64,000 nt of DNA from Bradyrhizobium japonicum USDA 6 (GTDB taxonomy: Bacteria > Pseudomonadota > Alphaproteobacteria > Rhizobiales > Xanthobacteraceae): assembly GCF_000284375.1 (NCBI RefSeq), contig NC_017249.1, forward strand, positions 6,875,001 to 6,939,000, given 5' to 3'. A model generated the notes under the pieces. The model worked only from the letters and a program-made list of their open reading frames with translations, was not told the origin of the DNA and made no database searches. A program made the translations under genes and the position numbers. Shown here piece after piece: positions 17,211 through 26,277 of this stretch; positions within the stretch are counted from its first letter, which is position 1, and each line of letters begins with the position of its first letter.

Positions 17211-17774
17211 ATGCCGATGAAGAGCCGCCGCATCCATCTGATGGGAGCTTCAGGCTCCGGCGTGACGACGATCGGCCGCGCGCTCGCCGGCCGGCTTGCG
17301 CTGCCGCATCACGACAGTGACGATTATTTCTGGCTGCCGACCGTGCCGCCCTACCAGACGACGCGCCCCGCCGCGGAGCGCCTGCGCCTGATGCGCGCGA
17401 TGTTTCTGCCGCGTCTCGACTGGGTGCTGAGCGGAACCGTCACCGGCTGGGGCGACGAGCTCGTCCCGCTCTTCGATCTTGTCGTCTTTGTGACGACGCC
17501 GCGCGAGCTTCGCTTGCAGCGCCTGCGTGGCCGCGAGGCTACGCATTTCGGAGCTGATGCCGTCGCACAGGGTGGCTGGCGTCATGAAGAGACGGAGTCG
17601 TTCGTCGAATGGGCCTCGCATTACGAAACCGGTGATCGCGAGGGCCGCAGTCTCACAAAAGATGAGGCGTGGCTCGCGGGCCTGCCCTGCCTGGTCGTGC
17701 GCATCGACGGCTCACGCGCGCTTGCGGATCTTGTCGAGCAGCTATGCAGCGAAGCGGAGCGGTTACCCGGCTGA
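17211..17774 (+). CDS. P-loop nucleotide kinase-like protein
   Basis: A 187-residue P-loop NTPase resembling adenylate kinase/FlaR-like small kinases. Walker A is GASGSGVTTIGRAL near the N-terminus, followed by HHDSDDYFW, a typical substrate-side motif of small-molecule kinases. Then come VLSGTVTGW, a Walker-B-like strand LFDLVVFVTTP, and a lid-type Arg segment (RELRLQRLRGRE). The substrate is unknown. ATG at 17211 is used; a TTG directly before it and an ATG at 17217 are alternatives. It follows tolC by 19 bases and may be co-transcribed. Confidence 0.75.
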   Translation: MPMKSRRIHLMGASGSGVTTIGRALAGRLALPHHDSDDYFWLPTVPPYQTTRPAAERLRLMRAMFLPRLDWVLSGTVTGWGDELVPLFDLVVFVTTPRELRLQRLRGREATHFGADAVAQGGWRHEETESFVEWASHYETGDREGRSLTKDEAWLAGLPCLVVRIDGSRALADLVEQLCSEAERLPG

Positions 17775-17824
17775 TGTGATACTATTCCTGTCCCACCTCC
17801 AAATAACGAAGCAGGGAGAGAACC

Positions 17825-18787
17825 ATGCTCAACCGACGCAGCGTCCTGCTTGCCTCCCTTGCCGCCGGAGTAGCCATGACCAACAAAGCTCACGCCCGTG
17901 CGGCGCAGCCCGCCACGCCGATCGATTTCGACGTTCCGGCCCAGGCCTGCGACTGCCACACGCACATCCATGGTGACGTCGAAAAGTTTCCGTTCTTCGC
18001 GGGGCGCGTCTATACGCCGGAACCGGCAAGCCCCGAGGAAATGGCGGCGCTGCACAAGGCGCTGCATGTCGAGCGCGTCGTGATCGTGACGCCGAGCGTC
18101 TATGGCACCGACAACTCCTCCACCTTGTTCGGCATGAAGGCGCGCGGCGCGACCGCACGCGGAGTGGCCGTGATCGACGACAAGACCACGGAAGCCCAGC
18201 TCGACGCGATGCAGGCGGACGGTTTTCGCGGCAGTCGCATCAATCTCGCCACCGGCGGCGTCAGCGATCCGAATGTCGGCCGCGCGCGCTTCACGGCCGC
18301 CGTCGAGCGCATGAAGGCACGCGGCTGGCACGTGCAGCTCTACACCACGCTGCCGATGATCTCGGCGATCAAGGAGCTCGTGCTGGCTTCGCCCGTTCCG
18401 GCCGTGTTCGACCATTTCGGCGGCCTCGAGGCGTCGCTCGGACTGGAGCAGCCGGGATTTTCCGACCTGATCGCGCTCGTCAAATCCGGCAAGGCCTATG
18501 TGAAGATCTCAGGAGCCTATCGCTCGTCGAACCTCGCGCCCGACTATCAGGACATGGTGCCCTATGCCCGCGCGCTGATCGCGGCGAACCCGGACCGCAT
18601 CGTCTGGGGCACCGACTGGCCGCATCCGGATTCCAGTCGCGTCGAGGGACGCAAGCCCACCGACATCGCGCCCCTCTATCAGATCGACGACGGCCGGCTG
18701 CTCAACCAGCTTCCGGTGTGGGCGCCGGATGCGGAGATGCGCAAGAAGATCCTGGTCGACAATCCCGCGCGTCTCTACGGATTCTGA
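17825..18787 (+). CDS. Exported amidohydrolase, dicarboxylate-lactonase-like
   Basis: A 320-residue TIM-barrel amidohydrolase of the Amidohydro_2 type, related to 2-pyrone-4,6-dicarboxylate lactonase and 4-sulfomuconolactone hydrolase. It starts MLNRRSVLLASLAAGVAM, a twin-arginine-like signal with cleavage after AHARA. The metal-binding entry motif is CDCHTHIHGD; later residues are the barrel His in VFDHFGG and the C-terminal Asp in VWGTDWPHPD. The N-terminal signal is unusual for this mostly cytosolic family and implies periplasmic hydrolysis. A clear GGGAGAG ribosome binding site precedes the ATG. The exact substrate is not predictable. Confidence 0.85.
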   Translation: MLNRRSVLLASLAAGVAMTNKAHARAAQPATPIDFDVPAQACDCHTHIHGDVEKFPFFAGRVYTPEPASPEEMAALHKALHVERVVIVTPSVYGTDNSSTLFGMKARGATARGVAVIDDKTTEAQLDAMQADGFRGSRINLATGGVSDPNVGRARFTAAVERMKARGWHVQLYTTLPMISAIKELVLASPVPAVFDHFGGLEASLGLEQPGFSDLIALVKSGKAYVKISGAYRSSNLAPDYQDMVPYARALIAANPDRIVWGTDWPHPDSSRVEGRKPTDIAPLYQIDDGRLLNQLPVWAPDAEMRKKILVDNPARLYGF

Positions 18788-18807
18788 GGTTCTCCCGCCG
18801 CGCGCGA

Positions 18808-21800
18808 TCAGCGCGCGCGGCGGGAGAAGAAGGAAATCAGGACCGGCAAGGTCACCAGGATCACGACCGGCGCGAGCATCATGCCGGTGACGACGACGAC
18901 GGCGAGCGGCTTCTGCACCTGGGAGCCGATGCCTTCCGACAGCGCCGCCGGCAGCAGGCCGACGCCGGCAACGACGCAGGTCATCAGCACCGGCCGGAGC
19001 TGCAATTCGCCGGTGCGTATCACCGCACTCATGCGGTCCATGCCCTCTTCGATCAGCTGGTTGAACTGCGACAGGATGATGATGCCGTCCATGACCGCGA
19101 TGCCGAACAGCGCGATGAATCCGATCGCGGCGGAGACGCTGAACGCGGTGCCGGTGATCAACAGGCCGAGCACGCCGCCGAAGATCGCCATCGGGATCAC
19201 GCTCATGGCGAGCAGCGTGTCGGTCATCGAGCCGAAATTGAACCAGAGCAGCACGCCGATCAGCGCCAGCGAGATCGGCACCACGATCGACAGCCGGCGG
19301 ATCGCGTCCTGGAGATTACCGAACTCGCCGACCCAGTCCATGTGCGCGCCGGGCGGCAGCTGCACCTGCTCGGCGATCTTCTGTTGCGCCTCGCGGATCG
19401 CGCTGCCGAGGTCGCGCTCGCGCACCGAGAACTTGATCGGCAGATAGCGTTCCTGCTGCTCTCGATAGATGTAGGCGGCACCGGAGACGAGGCTGATGGT
19501 GGCGACCTCGCTCAGGGGAATCTGCGTGACGGTGCCGTTGGGGCCGGGCGCGCCGATGCGCAAATTCTGGATCGCCTCCGCGCTCCTGCGATATTCCGGC
19601 GCGAGACGGACGATGATCGGGAAGTGACGATCGGAGCCCGGCTCGTAGAGATCGCCCGCGGTATCGCCGCCGATCGCGACCTTGATGGTGGCGTTGATGT
19701 CGCCGGGCGCGAGCCCATAGCGCGCGGCCTTGGCGCGGTCGATGTCAATCTGAATGGTCGGCTGCCCGAGCGAGGTGAACACCGCAAGGTCGGTGACGCC
19801 CTGCACTGTCGCCAGCACCGACTTGATCTTGTTGGCGGTGTCGGTGAGCGCCTGGAGATCGCTGCCGAACAGCTTGATGGAGTTCTCGCCCTTCACGCCC
19901 GAGACGGCTTCGGAGACGTTGTCCTGGAGATATTGCGAGAAGTTGAATTCGACGCCGGGGAAGCGGTCGTCGAGCTGCTTCAACAACTGCGCGGTCAACT
20001 CTTCCTTGTCGTGCGTCCCCGGCCACTGGCTCGCGGGCTTGAGGGGCGCGAAGAACTCGGCGTTGAAGAAGCCGGCCGCGTCGGTGCCGTCATCGGGGCG
20101 GCCATGCTGCGACACCACGGATTCCACCTCGGGCCGGGCACGGATCAGCTTGCGCATCTCGTTGACGTAGGTGTTGCCTTCCTGGAGCGAGATGGTCGGC
20201 GGCAGCGTGGCGCGGATCCAGAGATTGCCCTCTTCCAGCTTGGGCAGGAACTCCAGGCCGAGCAGCCGGCTGAGCGCCACCGTCATCAGCACGAGACCGA
20301 CCGCGCCCCCCAGCACGATGCCGCGATTGGCGACAGCCCAATTCAGCACCGGCATGTAGATCCGGTGCAGGATCAGCATGACCTTCGTCTCGGTCTCCTC
20401 GAGATGCGCGGGCAAGATGATCGCGGACAGCGCCGGGGTCACCGTGAACGTCGCGAGCAGCCCGCCGGCGAGCGCATAGGCATAGGTGCGCGCCATCGGC
20501 CCGAAGATGTTGCCCTCGACGCCCGAGAGTGTGAACAGCGGTATGAAGGCCGCGATGATTATCGCAGCGGCAAAGAAGATCGAGCGCGACACGTCGGCGG
20601 CGGCGCTGAGGATGGCGTGGCTCTTCATGCCGAACAGCGTCTCGGGCGACATATGCTCGGATTCCGACACCGGCGTGGTCTGCGTCAGGCGGCGGAATAT
20701 GGCTTCCACCATGATGACGGTGGCGTCGACGATGAGGCCGAAATCGATCGCGCCGACCGACAGCAAATTCGCGGACTCCCCGCGCAGCACCAGGATGATC
20801 ACGGCGAAGAACAACGCGAACGGAATGGTTGCGCCGACGATCAGCGCGCTGCGGAGATCGCCGAGGAACATCCACTGCAACAGCACGATGAGCAGGATGC
20901 CGACCACCATGTTGTGCAGCACGGTGTGGGTGGTGAGGTCGATCAGGTCCCCGCGATCGTAGATGCGCTCGATGCGCACGCCGGGCGGAAGGATGCTGGA
21001 GTTGTTGATGGTTTGAACGAGCTGGTGGACGCGCTTGATGGTTGGCGAGCTCTGCTCACCGCGTCGCATCAGAACGATGCCCTGCACGATGTCGTCGGAA
21101 TCGTCGAGGCCGGCAATGCCGAGACGGGGCTTTTGACCGACGGTGACGGTGGCGACGTCCTTGACCAACACCGGATTGCCGTTGGTCTGCGAGACCATGG
21201 TGTTGGCGAGGTCGTCGATGGAACGGATCAGGCCGACGCCGCGTACCACGGCCGATTGCTGGCCGATATTGACGGTGTTGCCGCCGACATTGACGTTGGA
21301 ATTGCTGACCGCCTGGAGCAATTGCGGCAGCGTCAGGCCGTTGGCGACGAGCTTGTTGAAGTCGACCTGGAGCTCGTAGGTCTTGCTCTTGCCGCCCCAG
21401 CCGGTGACGTCGATGACGCCGGGCACGGCGCGGAAGCGGCGTTGCAGGATCCAGTCCTGGATGGTCTTGAGGTCGAGCACGCTGTAGTTCGGAGGTCCGA
21501 CGAGGCGGTAGCGGAAGATTTCGCCGATCGGGCTGAGCGGCGAGATCTGTGGCTGCACGTTGCCCGGCAGCGGCGCTAGCTGGGCCAGGCGGTTCAAGAC
21601 CTGCTGCTGCGCCTCGTCATAGGTGTAGGCGAAGGAGAACTGCAGTTTGATGTCGGAGAGGCCGTAGAGCGAGATGGTGCGGATCGTCGTGAGGTTCTTC
21701 AGACCCGCGACCTGGGTCTCGATCGGAATCGTGATGTAGCGCTCGATCTCCTCCGCCGACAGGCCCGGACTCTGCGTCACGATGTCGACCATCGGCGGCG

Positions 21801-21924
21801 TCGGATCGGGATAGGCCTCGATGTTGAGCTGGTTGAACGCGATCAAGCCGCCGATCAGCACGGCGACGAACATCCCGACCATCAGGAAGCGCCGGTGGAC
21901 GGCAAGGGCGACGAGACGATCCAT
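18808..21924 (-). CDS. cusA: RND efflux transporter permease, CusA/CzcA (HME) family
   Basis: A 1038-residue inner membrane RND pump with the normal 12-helix, two-large-loop layout. It begins MDRLVALAVHRRFLMVGMFV. Helix 4 carries AIDFGLIVDATVIMVEAIFRR, the charged proton-relay motif (D-D-E) of heavy-metal efflux members, and the porter region has TGWGGKSKTYELQVD typical of CzcA/CusA. It should expel mono- or divalent metal cations by proton antiport with the adaptor encoded 29 bases upstream. Metal specificity cannot be read reliably. No dedicated outer membrane gene adjoins; the TolC-like protein at 15761 is the nearest candidate. Confidence 0.93.
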   Translation of the reverse strand: MDRLVALAVHRRFLMVGMFVAVLIGGLIAFNQLNIEAYPDPTPPMVDIVTQSPGLSAEEIERYITIPIETQVAGLKNLTTIRTISLYGLSDIKLQFSFAYTYDEAQQQVLNRLAQLAPLPGNVQPQISPLSPIGEIFRYRLVGPPNYSVLDLKTIQDWILQRRFRAVPGVIDVTGWGGKSKTYELQVDFNKLVANGLTLPQLLQAVSNSNVNVGGNTVNIGQQSAVVRGVGLIRSIDDLANTMVSQTNGNPVLVKDVATVTVGQKPRLGIAGLDDSDDIVQGIVLMRRGEQSSPTIKRVHQLVQTINNSSILPPGVRIERIYDRGDLIDLTTHTVLHNMVVGILLIVLLQWMFLGDLRSALIVGATIPFALFFAVIILVLRGESANLLSVGAIDFGLIVDATVIMVEAIFRRLTQTTPVSESEHMSPETLFGMKSHAILSAAADVSRSIFFAAAIIIAAFIPLFTLSGVEGNIFGPMARTYAYALAGGLLATFTVTPALSAIILPAHLEETETKVMLILHRIYMPVLNWAVANRGIVLGGAVGLVLMTVALSRLLGLEFLPKLEEGNLWIRATLPPTISLQEGNTYVNEMRKLIRARPEVESVVSQHGRPDDGTDAAGFFNAEFFAPLKPASQWPGTHDKEELTAQLLKQLDDRFPGVEFNFSQYLQDNVSEAVSGVKGENSIKLFGSDLQALTDTANKIKSVLATVQGVTDLAVFTSLGQPTIQIDIDRAKAARYGLAPGDINATIKVAIGGDTAGDLYEPGSDRHFPIIVRLAPEYRRSAEAIQNLRIGAPGPNGTVTQIPLSEVATISLVSGAAYIYREQQERYLPIKFSVRERDLGSAIREAQQKIAEQVQLPPGAHMDWVGEFGNLQDAIRRLSIVVPISLALIGVLLWFNFGSMTDTLLAMSVIPMAIFGGVLGLLITGTAFSVSAAIGFIALFGIAVMDGIIILSQFNQLIEEGMDRMSAVIRTGELQLRPVLMTCVVAGVGLLPAALSEGIGSQVQKPLAVVVVTGMMLAPVVILVTLPVLISFFSRRAR

Positions 21925-21953
21925 TCAGGTCTTCAATTTTCTTGGGTCGTCGG

Positions 21954-23198
21954 TCAGCTACCGGACGCCGCGCGGTCGATGAACAGGCTGCCCTTGGTGA
22001 CGATCTGCTCGCCCGGCTTCAGATTGCTGGTAACCTCGACGAGATTGCCATTGATGAGGCCGATCTTGATCTGGCGCAGCTCGACCGACTTGTCCTCGCG
22101 CGCGACCCAGATGCGGACCTTGTCGGCCTCGTAGATCAGCGCCTGCTTCGGCACCGCCGGCGCGGCGCGGTCGCCGGCCGAATAGATCGTGACGTTGGCG
22201 AACATTTCCGGCTTGAGCAGGCCGTCCTTGTTGTCGATGGTCGCGCGAACCAGCAGGCGGCGCGTGTTGGGATCGATGGCGGCGGCGACGTAGTTGATCT
22301 TGGCGGTCAGGGGGTGGCCCGGCAGCGCCATCACGTTGACGCTGATGTCCTGGCCGATGCACACCGCGGCCGCATCGCTCTCGCGCACGAAGGCGGTGAG
22401 CCAGACCGTGGAGAGGTCGCCGATCACGAAGACCGGATCGCTGGCGCCGGAATTGACGTATTGGCCCGGACCGATTTTGCGCTGCACGACGGTGCCGGAG
22501 ATCGGCGAGTAGATCGTGATCTCCCGATCGATGACGCCCTTCTCCTGGAATGCCTTGATGGTCTCGTCGGTGAAGCCGAGGATGCGCAGCTTGTTGCGCG
22601 CGGCTTCCAGCGCCGTCCCCGAGGAGCGCACGTCGTTCTGCGCCTGGACCTGGGTCGTTTCAGCCTGCTGATAGTCCTTCAGCGGAATGGCGCGGCCCTC
22701 ATAGAGGTCCTTGGCGCGCTTGAACTGGATGTCGGCAAGATCGATCGCAGACTTCGCCTTGTTCTGCGCGGTCATCGCCGCGATGAAATCGTTCTGGGCC
22801 TGCACGGTGTCGGCGGCCTCGATTGTGAACAGCGGTTGGCCTTGCTTCAGCATCTCGCCCGGCTTGGCGAGCAGCTTGGTCACCCGGCCCGCATAGGGCG
22901 AGAACACCGGCGTCGAGCGATCCTCATCGACCGCGACCTTGCCCTCGGTGACATATTCGGCCCGGAAGGTCTTGGCCTTGACCGGCTCGATTGTCAGCGT
23001 CGCCCATTCGGACGGCGTCGGCGTGAAATTCTGCGCATTCCTGCGCGACTGGCTGGAGATCTCGGAGTGGCTCTTCTCCTTGGCCCCCACGCGCATGAAG
23101 CCATAGGCACTGGCGCCGGCGAGTGCCAGTAAAACTACGGATGTGATCACCCGTTGTTTTGTAAACACCTGCAATCGCTTGGTATTTTCAACTACCAT
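21954..23198 (-). CDS. cusB: RND efflux periplasmic adaptor (CusB/CzcB type)
   Basis: A 414-residue membrane fusion protein linking the pump to the outer membrane channel. It has an N-terminal membrane anchor (QRVITSVVLLALAGASAYGF), then SEWATLTIEPVKAKTFRAEY opening the beta-barrel, the lipoyl half-motifs FSPYAGRVTKLLAKPGE and SPISGTVVQRKIGPGQYV, a long helical hairpin between them, and a C-terminal beta-barrel ending TSNLKPGEQIVTKG. It lacks the Met-rich N-terminal metal site of E. coli CusB. It is first in the two-gene operon. The upstream 145 bases are AT-rich and likely hold the promoter; no regulator gene adjoins. Confidence 0.9.
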   Translation of the reverse strand: MVVENTKRLQVFTKQRVITSVVLLALAGASAYGFMRVGAKEKSHSEISSQSRRNAQNFTPTPSEWATLTIEPVKAKTFRAEYVTEGKVAVDEDRSTPVFSPYAGRVTKLLAKPGEMLKQGQPLFTIEAADTVQAQNDFIAAMTAQNKAKSAIDLADIQFKRAKDLYEGRAIPLKDYQQAETTQVQAQNDVRSSGTALEAARNKLRILGFTDETIKAFQEKGVIDREITIYSPISGTVVQRKIGPGQYVNSGASDPVFVIGDLSTVWLTAFVRESDAAAVCIGQDISVNVMALPGHPLTAKINYVAAAIDPNTRRLLVRATIDNKDGLLKPEMFANVTIYSAGDRAAPAVPKQALIYEADKVRIWVAREDKSVELRQIKIGLINGNLVEVTSNLKPGEQIVTKGSLFIDRAASGS

Positions 23199-23343
23199 GG
23201 GGCCCGGTCGTGTCTGCGACGATTTCGGCAGACGCCTGCCTTATCGGTCGCGCTAATAGTGCTGAATTGGGATTTCAAACAACCTAAAAAACGCCAGCCA
23301 CCTTTCCGTTTGCGTTAAAATATTGCATCGCGTCAGCTTCACG

Positions 23344-24756
23344 TCAGTTTCGCGCCGGCCATTGCGGCGGATGACTGCCGAGCGGCATCGCCGGGCGGCT
23401 CCATCGCGCCGGCGTTGTCGACAGCAGCGAGGAATGGCGCACCGCCTTCAACGTGCCGAAGCCAGATGGCATGGCCTCGATGAATGCAGCATGTACGGCC
23501 TCCCCCGTAAGATCCGGGGTGTCCAGGCCGCCATCGAGCCGGCCGAGATTCCACAGCCAGCGTCCGGTCTGCGCCAGCGATACGCGCACGTGCCAGCTCC
23601 CGCCTTCGCGGGCCTGGCGCGCCTTGGCCATCATCGCGCCGAACGCCATCAGATAGCCGGTGGCATGATCGAGCATCTGCGCCGGCAATTCCTTCGGACC
23701 GTCGATGCCGGCGGCCTGCCCCTCGGCGTGGTTGAAGCCCGTCGTGGTCTGCACCAGTGAATCGAAACCGCGCCGCTCCGCCCAGGGGCCGGCATGGCCA
23801 TAGGCCGAGAGCGTGACATAGACGATGCCCGGATTGATGTTCGCTGCATCCTCCGGCGCGAACCCGAGGGCTGCGAGCGCTCGCGGACGATAGCCCTGCG
23901 AGAAGATGTCGGCGCCCTTCAGCAGTTCGCGCAGCTGCGCCCTGCCCGCCTCGCTCTTCAGCTCGACCAACGTGGTGAGCTTGCCGCGGCCGGTGTCGAT
24001 GGTGAGCCAGGGAATGGCCGGCAGCTCCGGCCCCGAAACGAGCAGCACATCCGCGCCGTGCGCGGCGAGCGTGCGGCCGGCAACGGGGCCTGCGATGACG
24101 CGCGAGAGATCGAGCACGCGCAGGCCGGAAAGCGGTCGATCGCCGTTCGACAATCCCTGCGGCCATGGCTTGGGCGGGGCCTCGCCGATCTTCTCGATCG
24201 AGACCAGCGGCAGTTCGGCGAGCGCGCGCGCCTGCGGCAGCGCGGACCATTCGTCGTAGGAGCGCATCAGGGCGACGACGCCGCCTGCGGCATAGGCCGC
24301 AGTTTCAAAATCCTCGCCCCTCCATTGCATCAACGCGGCCTGAACCTTGTCGCGCTCGGGCTCGCAGCCGAGCACGTTGCAGACGGCGTCGCGATGATGC
24401 GGGAAATTGGTGTGGCAGCGGACGAAGCGGTTGTCTCCGGTTTTGTAGACGCCGGCGATGGCGTCCCAGGCCGGCGGCGGCGGCTTGTCGTCGAGGCGCA
24501 AATAGCGCTCCGAACGGCATTCGGCGACGGCGTGGCGCATGTCGACGGAGACGTCCTGGGGCTCACCGCTGCGCAGTCTCCAGATTTCGGCGGCGGCAAG
24601 ACCGGCGGCGGCGATCGTCGTCTGTCCGGCGACGGCGACACGAAACGAGGACGGAATTTGCGGCTCCTCGCCGGTCAGCCGCACGCGCTCGAGCGCGGCC
24701 TTGTCGCCGCCGGTGGAGGTCCAGAGATCTTTGAGAATATCGGCGGGGCTTTGCAT
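23344..24756 (-). CDS. Family III CoA transferase (CaiB/BaiF-like), two-part
   Basis: A 470-residue protein of the formyl-CoA/carnitine CoA-transferase superfamily. The motif that normally opens these enzymes (PLSGLRVLDLSRVIAGPVAG, followed by LAAHGADVLLV) appears only near residue 225, with the later AYGHAGPWAERRGFDSLVQ and the presumed catalytic Asp in QMLDHATGYLMAFG. The first ~215 residues carry a separate CaiB-like half (VAGQTTIAAAGLAAAEIW, VDMRHAVAECRSERY). The chain is therefore a two-half or permuted arrangement. ATG at 24756 is chosen because GGGAGAG lies ten bases upstream. Substrate acyl group unknown; the neighbours do not help. Confidence 0.82.
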   Translation of the reverse strand: MQSPADILKDLWTSTGGDKAALERVRLTGEEPQIPSSFRVAVAGQTTIAAAGLAAAEIWRLRSGEPQDVSVDMRHAVAECRSERYLRLDDKPPPPAWDAIAGVYKTGDNRFVRCHTNFPHHRDAVCNVLGCEPERDKVQAALMQWRGEDFETAAYAAGGVVALMRSYDEWSALPQARALAELPLVSIEKIGEAPPKPWPQGLSNGDRPLSGLRVLDLSRVIAGPVAGRTLAAHGADVLLVSGPELPAIPWLTIDTGRGKLTTLVELKSEAGRAQLRELLKGADIFSQGYRPRALAALGFAPEDAANINPGIVYVTLSAYGHAGPWAERRGFDSLVQTTTGFNHAEGQAAGIDGPKELPAQMLDHATGYLMAFGAMMAKARQAREGGSWHVRVSLAQTGRWLWNLGRLDGGLDTPDLTGEAVHAAFIEAMPSGFGTLKAVRHSSLLSTTPARWSRPAMPLGSHPPQWPARN

Positions 24757-24869
24757 GACCGCTTCTCTCCCTTTCAGATTTGAGCATGGTCTTTTCGGAA
24801 ATCCGCTGCGCATTTTCCGGATCATGCTGTAGTTTTCGCGACCATGTCATGATCGCAGAAAGGAATGCA

Positions 24870-25157
24870 ATGGCCGCCGTAGATCCGCTCACCGCAGGCG
24901 CCGTGTTTATCGCAACGGCGGCCACCGACGCAGTCTATGTCATGTTCACCTCGGCCGTGATCGCGCGCAAGCGCGTGCCGGCGGCGAACTGGAGCGCGGT
25001 CTGGTACCTGCTCTCCTCCTACGCCGTGATCAGCTACACCGAAAACCCGTTCTATGTCGCTTTCGCGGCGATCGGCTCGTGGGCCGGCGCCTACGCCTCA
25101 CTGACCTTCCTGCACCGCCCGCCCGGCGGCCCGCCGGTGGGGGCGTCGCCGGAGTGA
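24870..25157 (+). CDS. Small integral membrane protein
   Basis: A 95-residue protein with two or three hydrophobic segments (GAVFIATAATDAVYVMFTSA, WSAVWYLLSSYAVISY, VAFAAIGSWAGAYASLTFL) and a Pro/Gly-rich tail. Family not recognised with confidence; it resembles conserved hypothetical membrane proteins of Bradyrhizobium. The start MAAVDPLTAG is favoured by AAAGGA five bases upstream of the ATG. It is divergent from the CoA transferase gene, with 113 bases between start codons. Confidence 0.6.
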   Translation: MAAVDPLTAGAVFIATAATDAVYVMFTSAVIARKRVPAANWSAVWYLLSSYAVISYTENPFYVAFAAIGSWAGAYASLTFLHRPPGGPPVGASPE

Positions 25158-25181
25158 GGGCGGCACTCTTTCGGCTCGCAC

Positions 25182-25288
25182 GGTGTCATCATCCGCGAAG
25201 GCGGACGATCCAGTATTCCAGAGGCGGTTGTGATTGAAGCGAGAGGCCGCGGCGTACTGGATACCCCGTTTTCGCGGGGTATGACACC
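25182..25288. repeat. Palindromic dispersed repeat, copy A
   Basis: About 107 bases bounded by GGTGTCAT (25182-25189) and its complement ATGACACC (25281-25288), with CGATCCAGTATTCCAGAG and GCGTACTGGATACCCCGT inside and a short CCCCGTTTTCGCGGGG hairpin. A second copy with the same blocks lies at 26137-26242, so the two flank the SDR gene in direct orientation. It appears to be a REP/MITE-like element of the host genome. Confidence 0.8.
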
Positions 25289-25357
25289 GAGAACGAATTC
25301 GACATCCTCGCTCAAACAACTAAGCTCCGCACGATCAACAAAAAGGAAAACCAAACA

Positions 25358-26128
25358 ATGGATCTCGGTCTCAAAGGCAAGAACGCCATCGTCCTCGGCG
25401 GCACGCGCGGCATCGGGCGGGCGATTGCGGCGACGCTCGCCGGCGAAGGTGCCAATGTCGCGGTGTGCGCGCGCAACGCGGATCAGGTTGCGGCGACCGT
25501 CACTGAACTCAAGGCAAGCGGTATCCGTGCCAGCGGCGGACCGGTCGACGTCACCGACGGCGCGGCGTTGAAAGTGTGGATCGAGACTGCTGCAAAGGAG
25601 CTCGGCGGCGTCGACCTGCTGTTCGCCAATGCCGGCGCGATGGCGCAAGGCGCGGATGCGGCGTCCTGGGAGCAGAACTTCCGGCTCGACGTGCTCGGCG
25701 CCGTGCATGCGTTCGACGCCGCGCGGCCGTTCCTCGAGGCCAGCGGCGAGAAAAGCGGCGATGCCGCCTTCGTCATCATCTCCTCGATCTCGGCGGCGCA
25801 GGCCGATCTCGCCAGCTCCTACGGCCCGATCAAGGCGGCGCTGATCCACATGGCCAAGGGACTGGCTCGGCAATACGCAAAGAAGAAGATCCGCGTCAAC
25901 GTGGTGTCGCCCGGCACGGTCTATTTCAAGGGCGGTGTCTGGAACATGATCGAGCAGAACATGCCGGAGCGCTACAATGATGCGATGAAGCGCAATCCGA
26001 CGGGCCGCATGGCGACGCCGCAGGAGATCGCAAGCGCGGCGGTGTTTCTGGCAAGCCCGGTATCGGGGTTCACCACGGGCTCCAATCTCGTCGTGGACGG
26101 CGCGATCTCGAACCGGGTGAACTTCTAG
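25358..26128 (+). CDS. Short-chain dehydrogenase/reductase (SDR)
   Basis: A 256-residue classical SDR oxidoreductase. The nucleotide-binding motif is GGTRGIGRAIA near the N-terminus, then LFANAG, the catalytic Ser in ISSISAAQA and the Tyr-x3-Lys pair in SSYGPIKAA, and the C-terminal SPVSGFTTGSNLVVDGA. This points to NAD(P)-dependent oxidation or reduction of a hydroxyl/keto group. Arg in CARNADQ after the second strand suggests NADP preference. Substrate unknown. AAAAGGAAAACCAAACA precedes the ATG. The gene is bracketed on both sides by copies of the same palindromic repeat. Confidence 0.92.
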   Translation: MDLGLKGKNAIVLGGTRGIGRAIAATLAGEGANVAVCARNADQVAATVTELKASGIRASGGPVDVTDGAALKVWIETAAKELGGVDLLFANAGAMAQGADAASWEQNFRLDVLGAVHAFDAARPFLEASGEKSGDAAFVIISSISAAQADLASSYGPIKAALIHMAKGLARQYAKKKIRVNVVSPGTVYFKGGVWNMIEQNMPERYNDAMKRNPTGRMATPQEIASAAVFLASPVSGFTTGSNLVVDGAISNRVNF

Positions 26129-26136
26129 AGGGCACG

Positions 26137-26242
26137 CTGTCATCGCCAGACTTGATCGGGCGATCCAGTATTCCAGAGACAGCGTGGCTAGAACCGAGAA
26201 GCCGCAGCGTACTGGATACCCCGCTTTCGCGGGGTATGACAG
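26137..26242. repeat. Palindromic dispersed repeat, copy B
   Basis: Starts nine bases after the SDR stop codon, bounded by CTGTCAT (26137-26143) and ATGACAG (26236-26242). It shares with copy A the blocks CGATCCAGTATTCCAGAG, GCGTACTGGATACCCCG and TTTCGCGGGGTATGACA. Differences are mainly in the central ~25 bases. Its internal hairpin CCCCGCTTTCGCGGGG could also help end SDR transcription. Confidence 0.8.
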
Positions 26243-26277
26243 TCGAGTGTGTCGCGTACGATCACGCCAACAAACTC

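Noticed and set aside
18718..21579. A very long (953-codon) plus-strand open frame
   Set aside because: It lies antisense to the CusA pump and is rich in Asp, Arg, His and Gln in the pattern produced by reading a high-GC gene backwards. No domain is recognisable.
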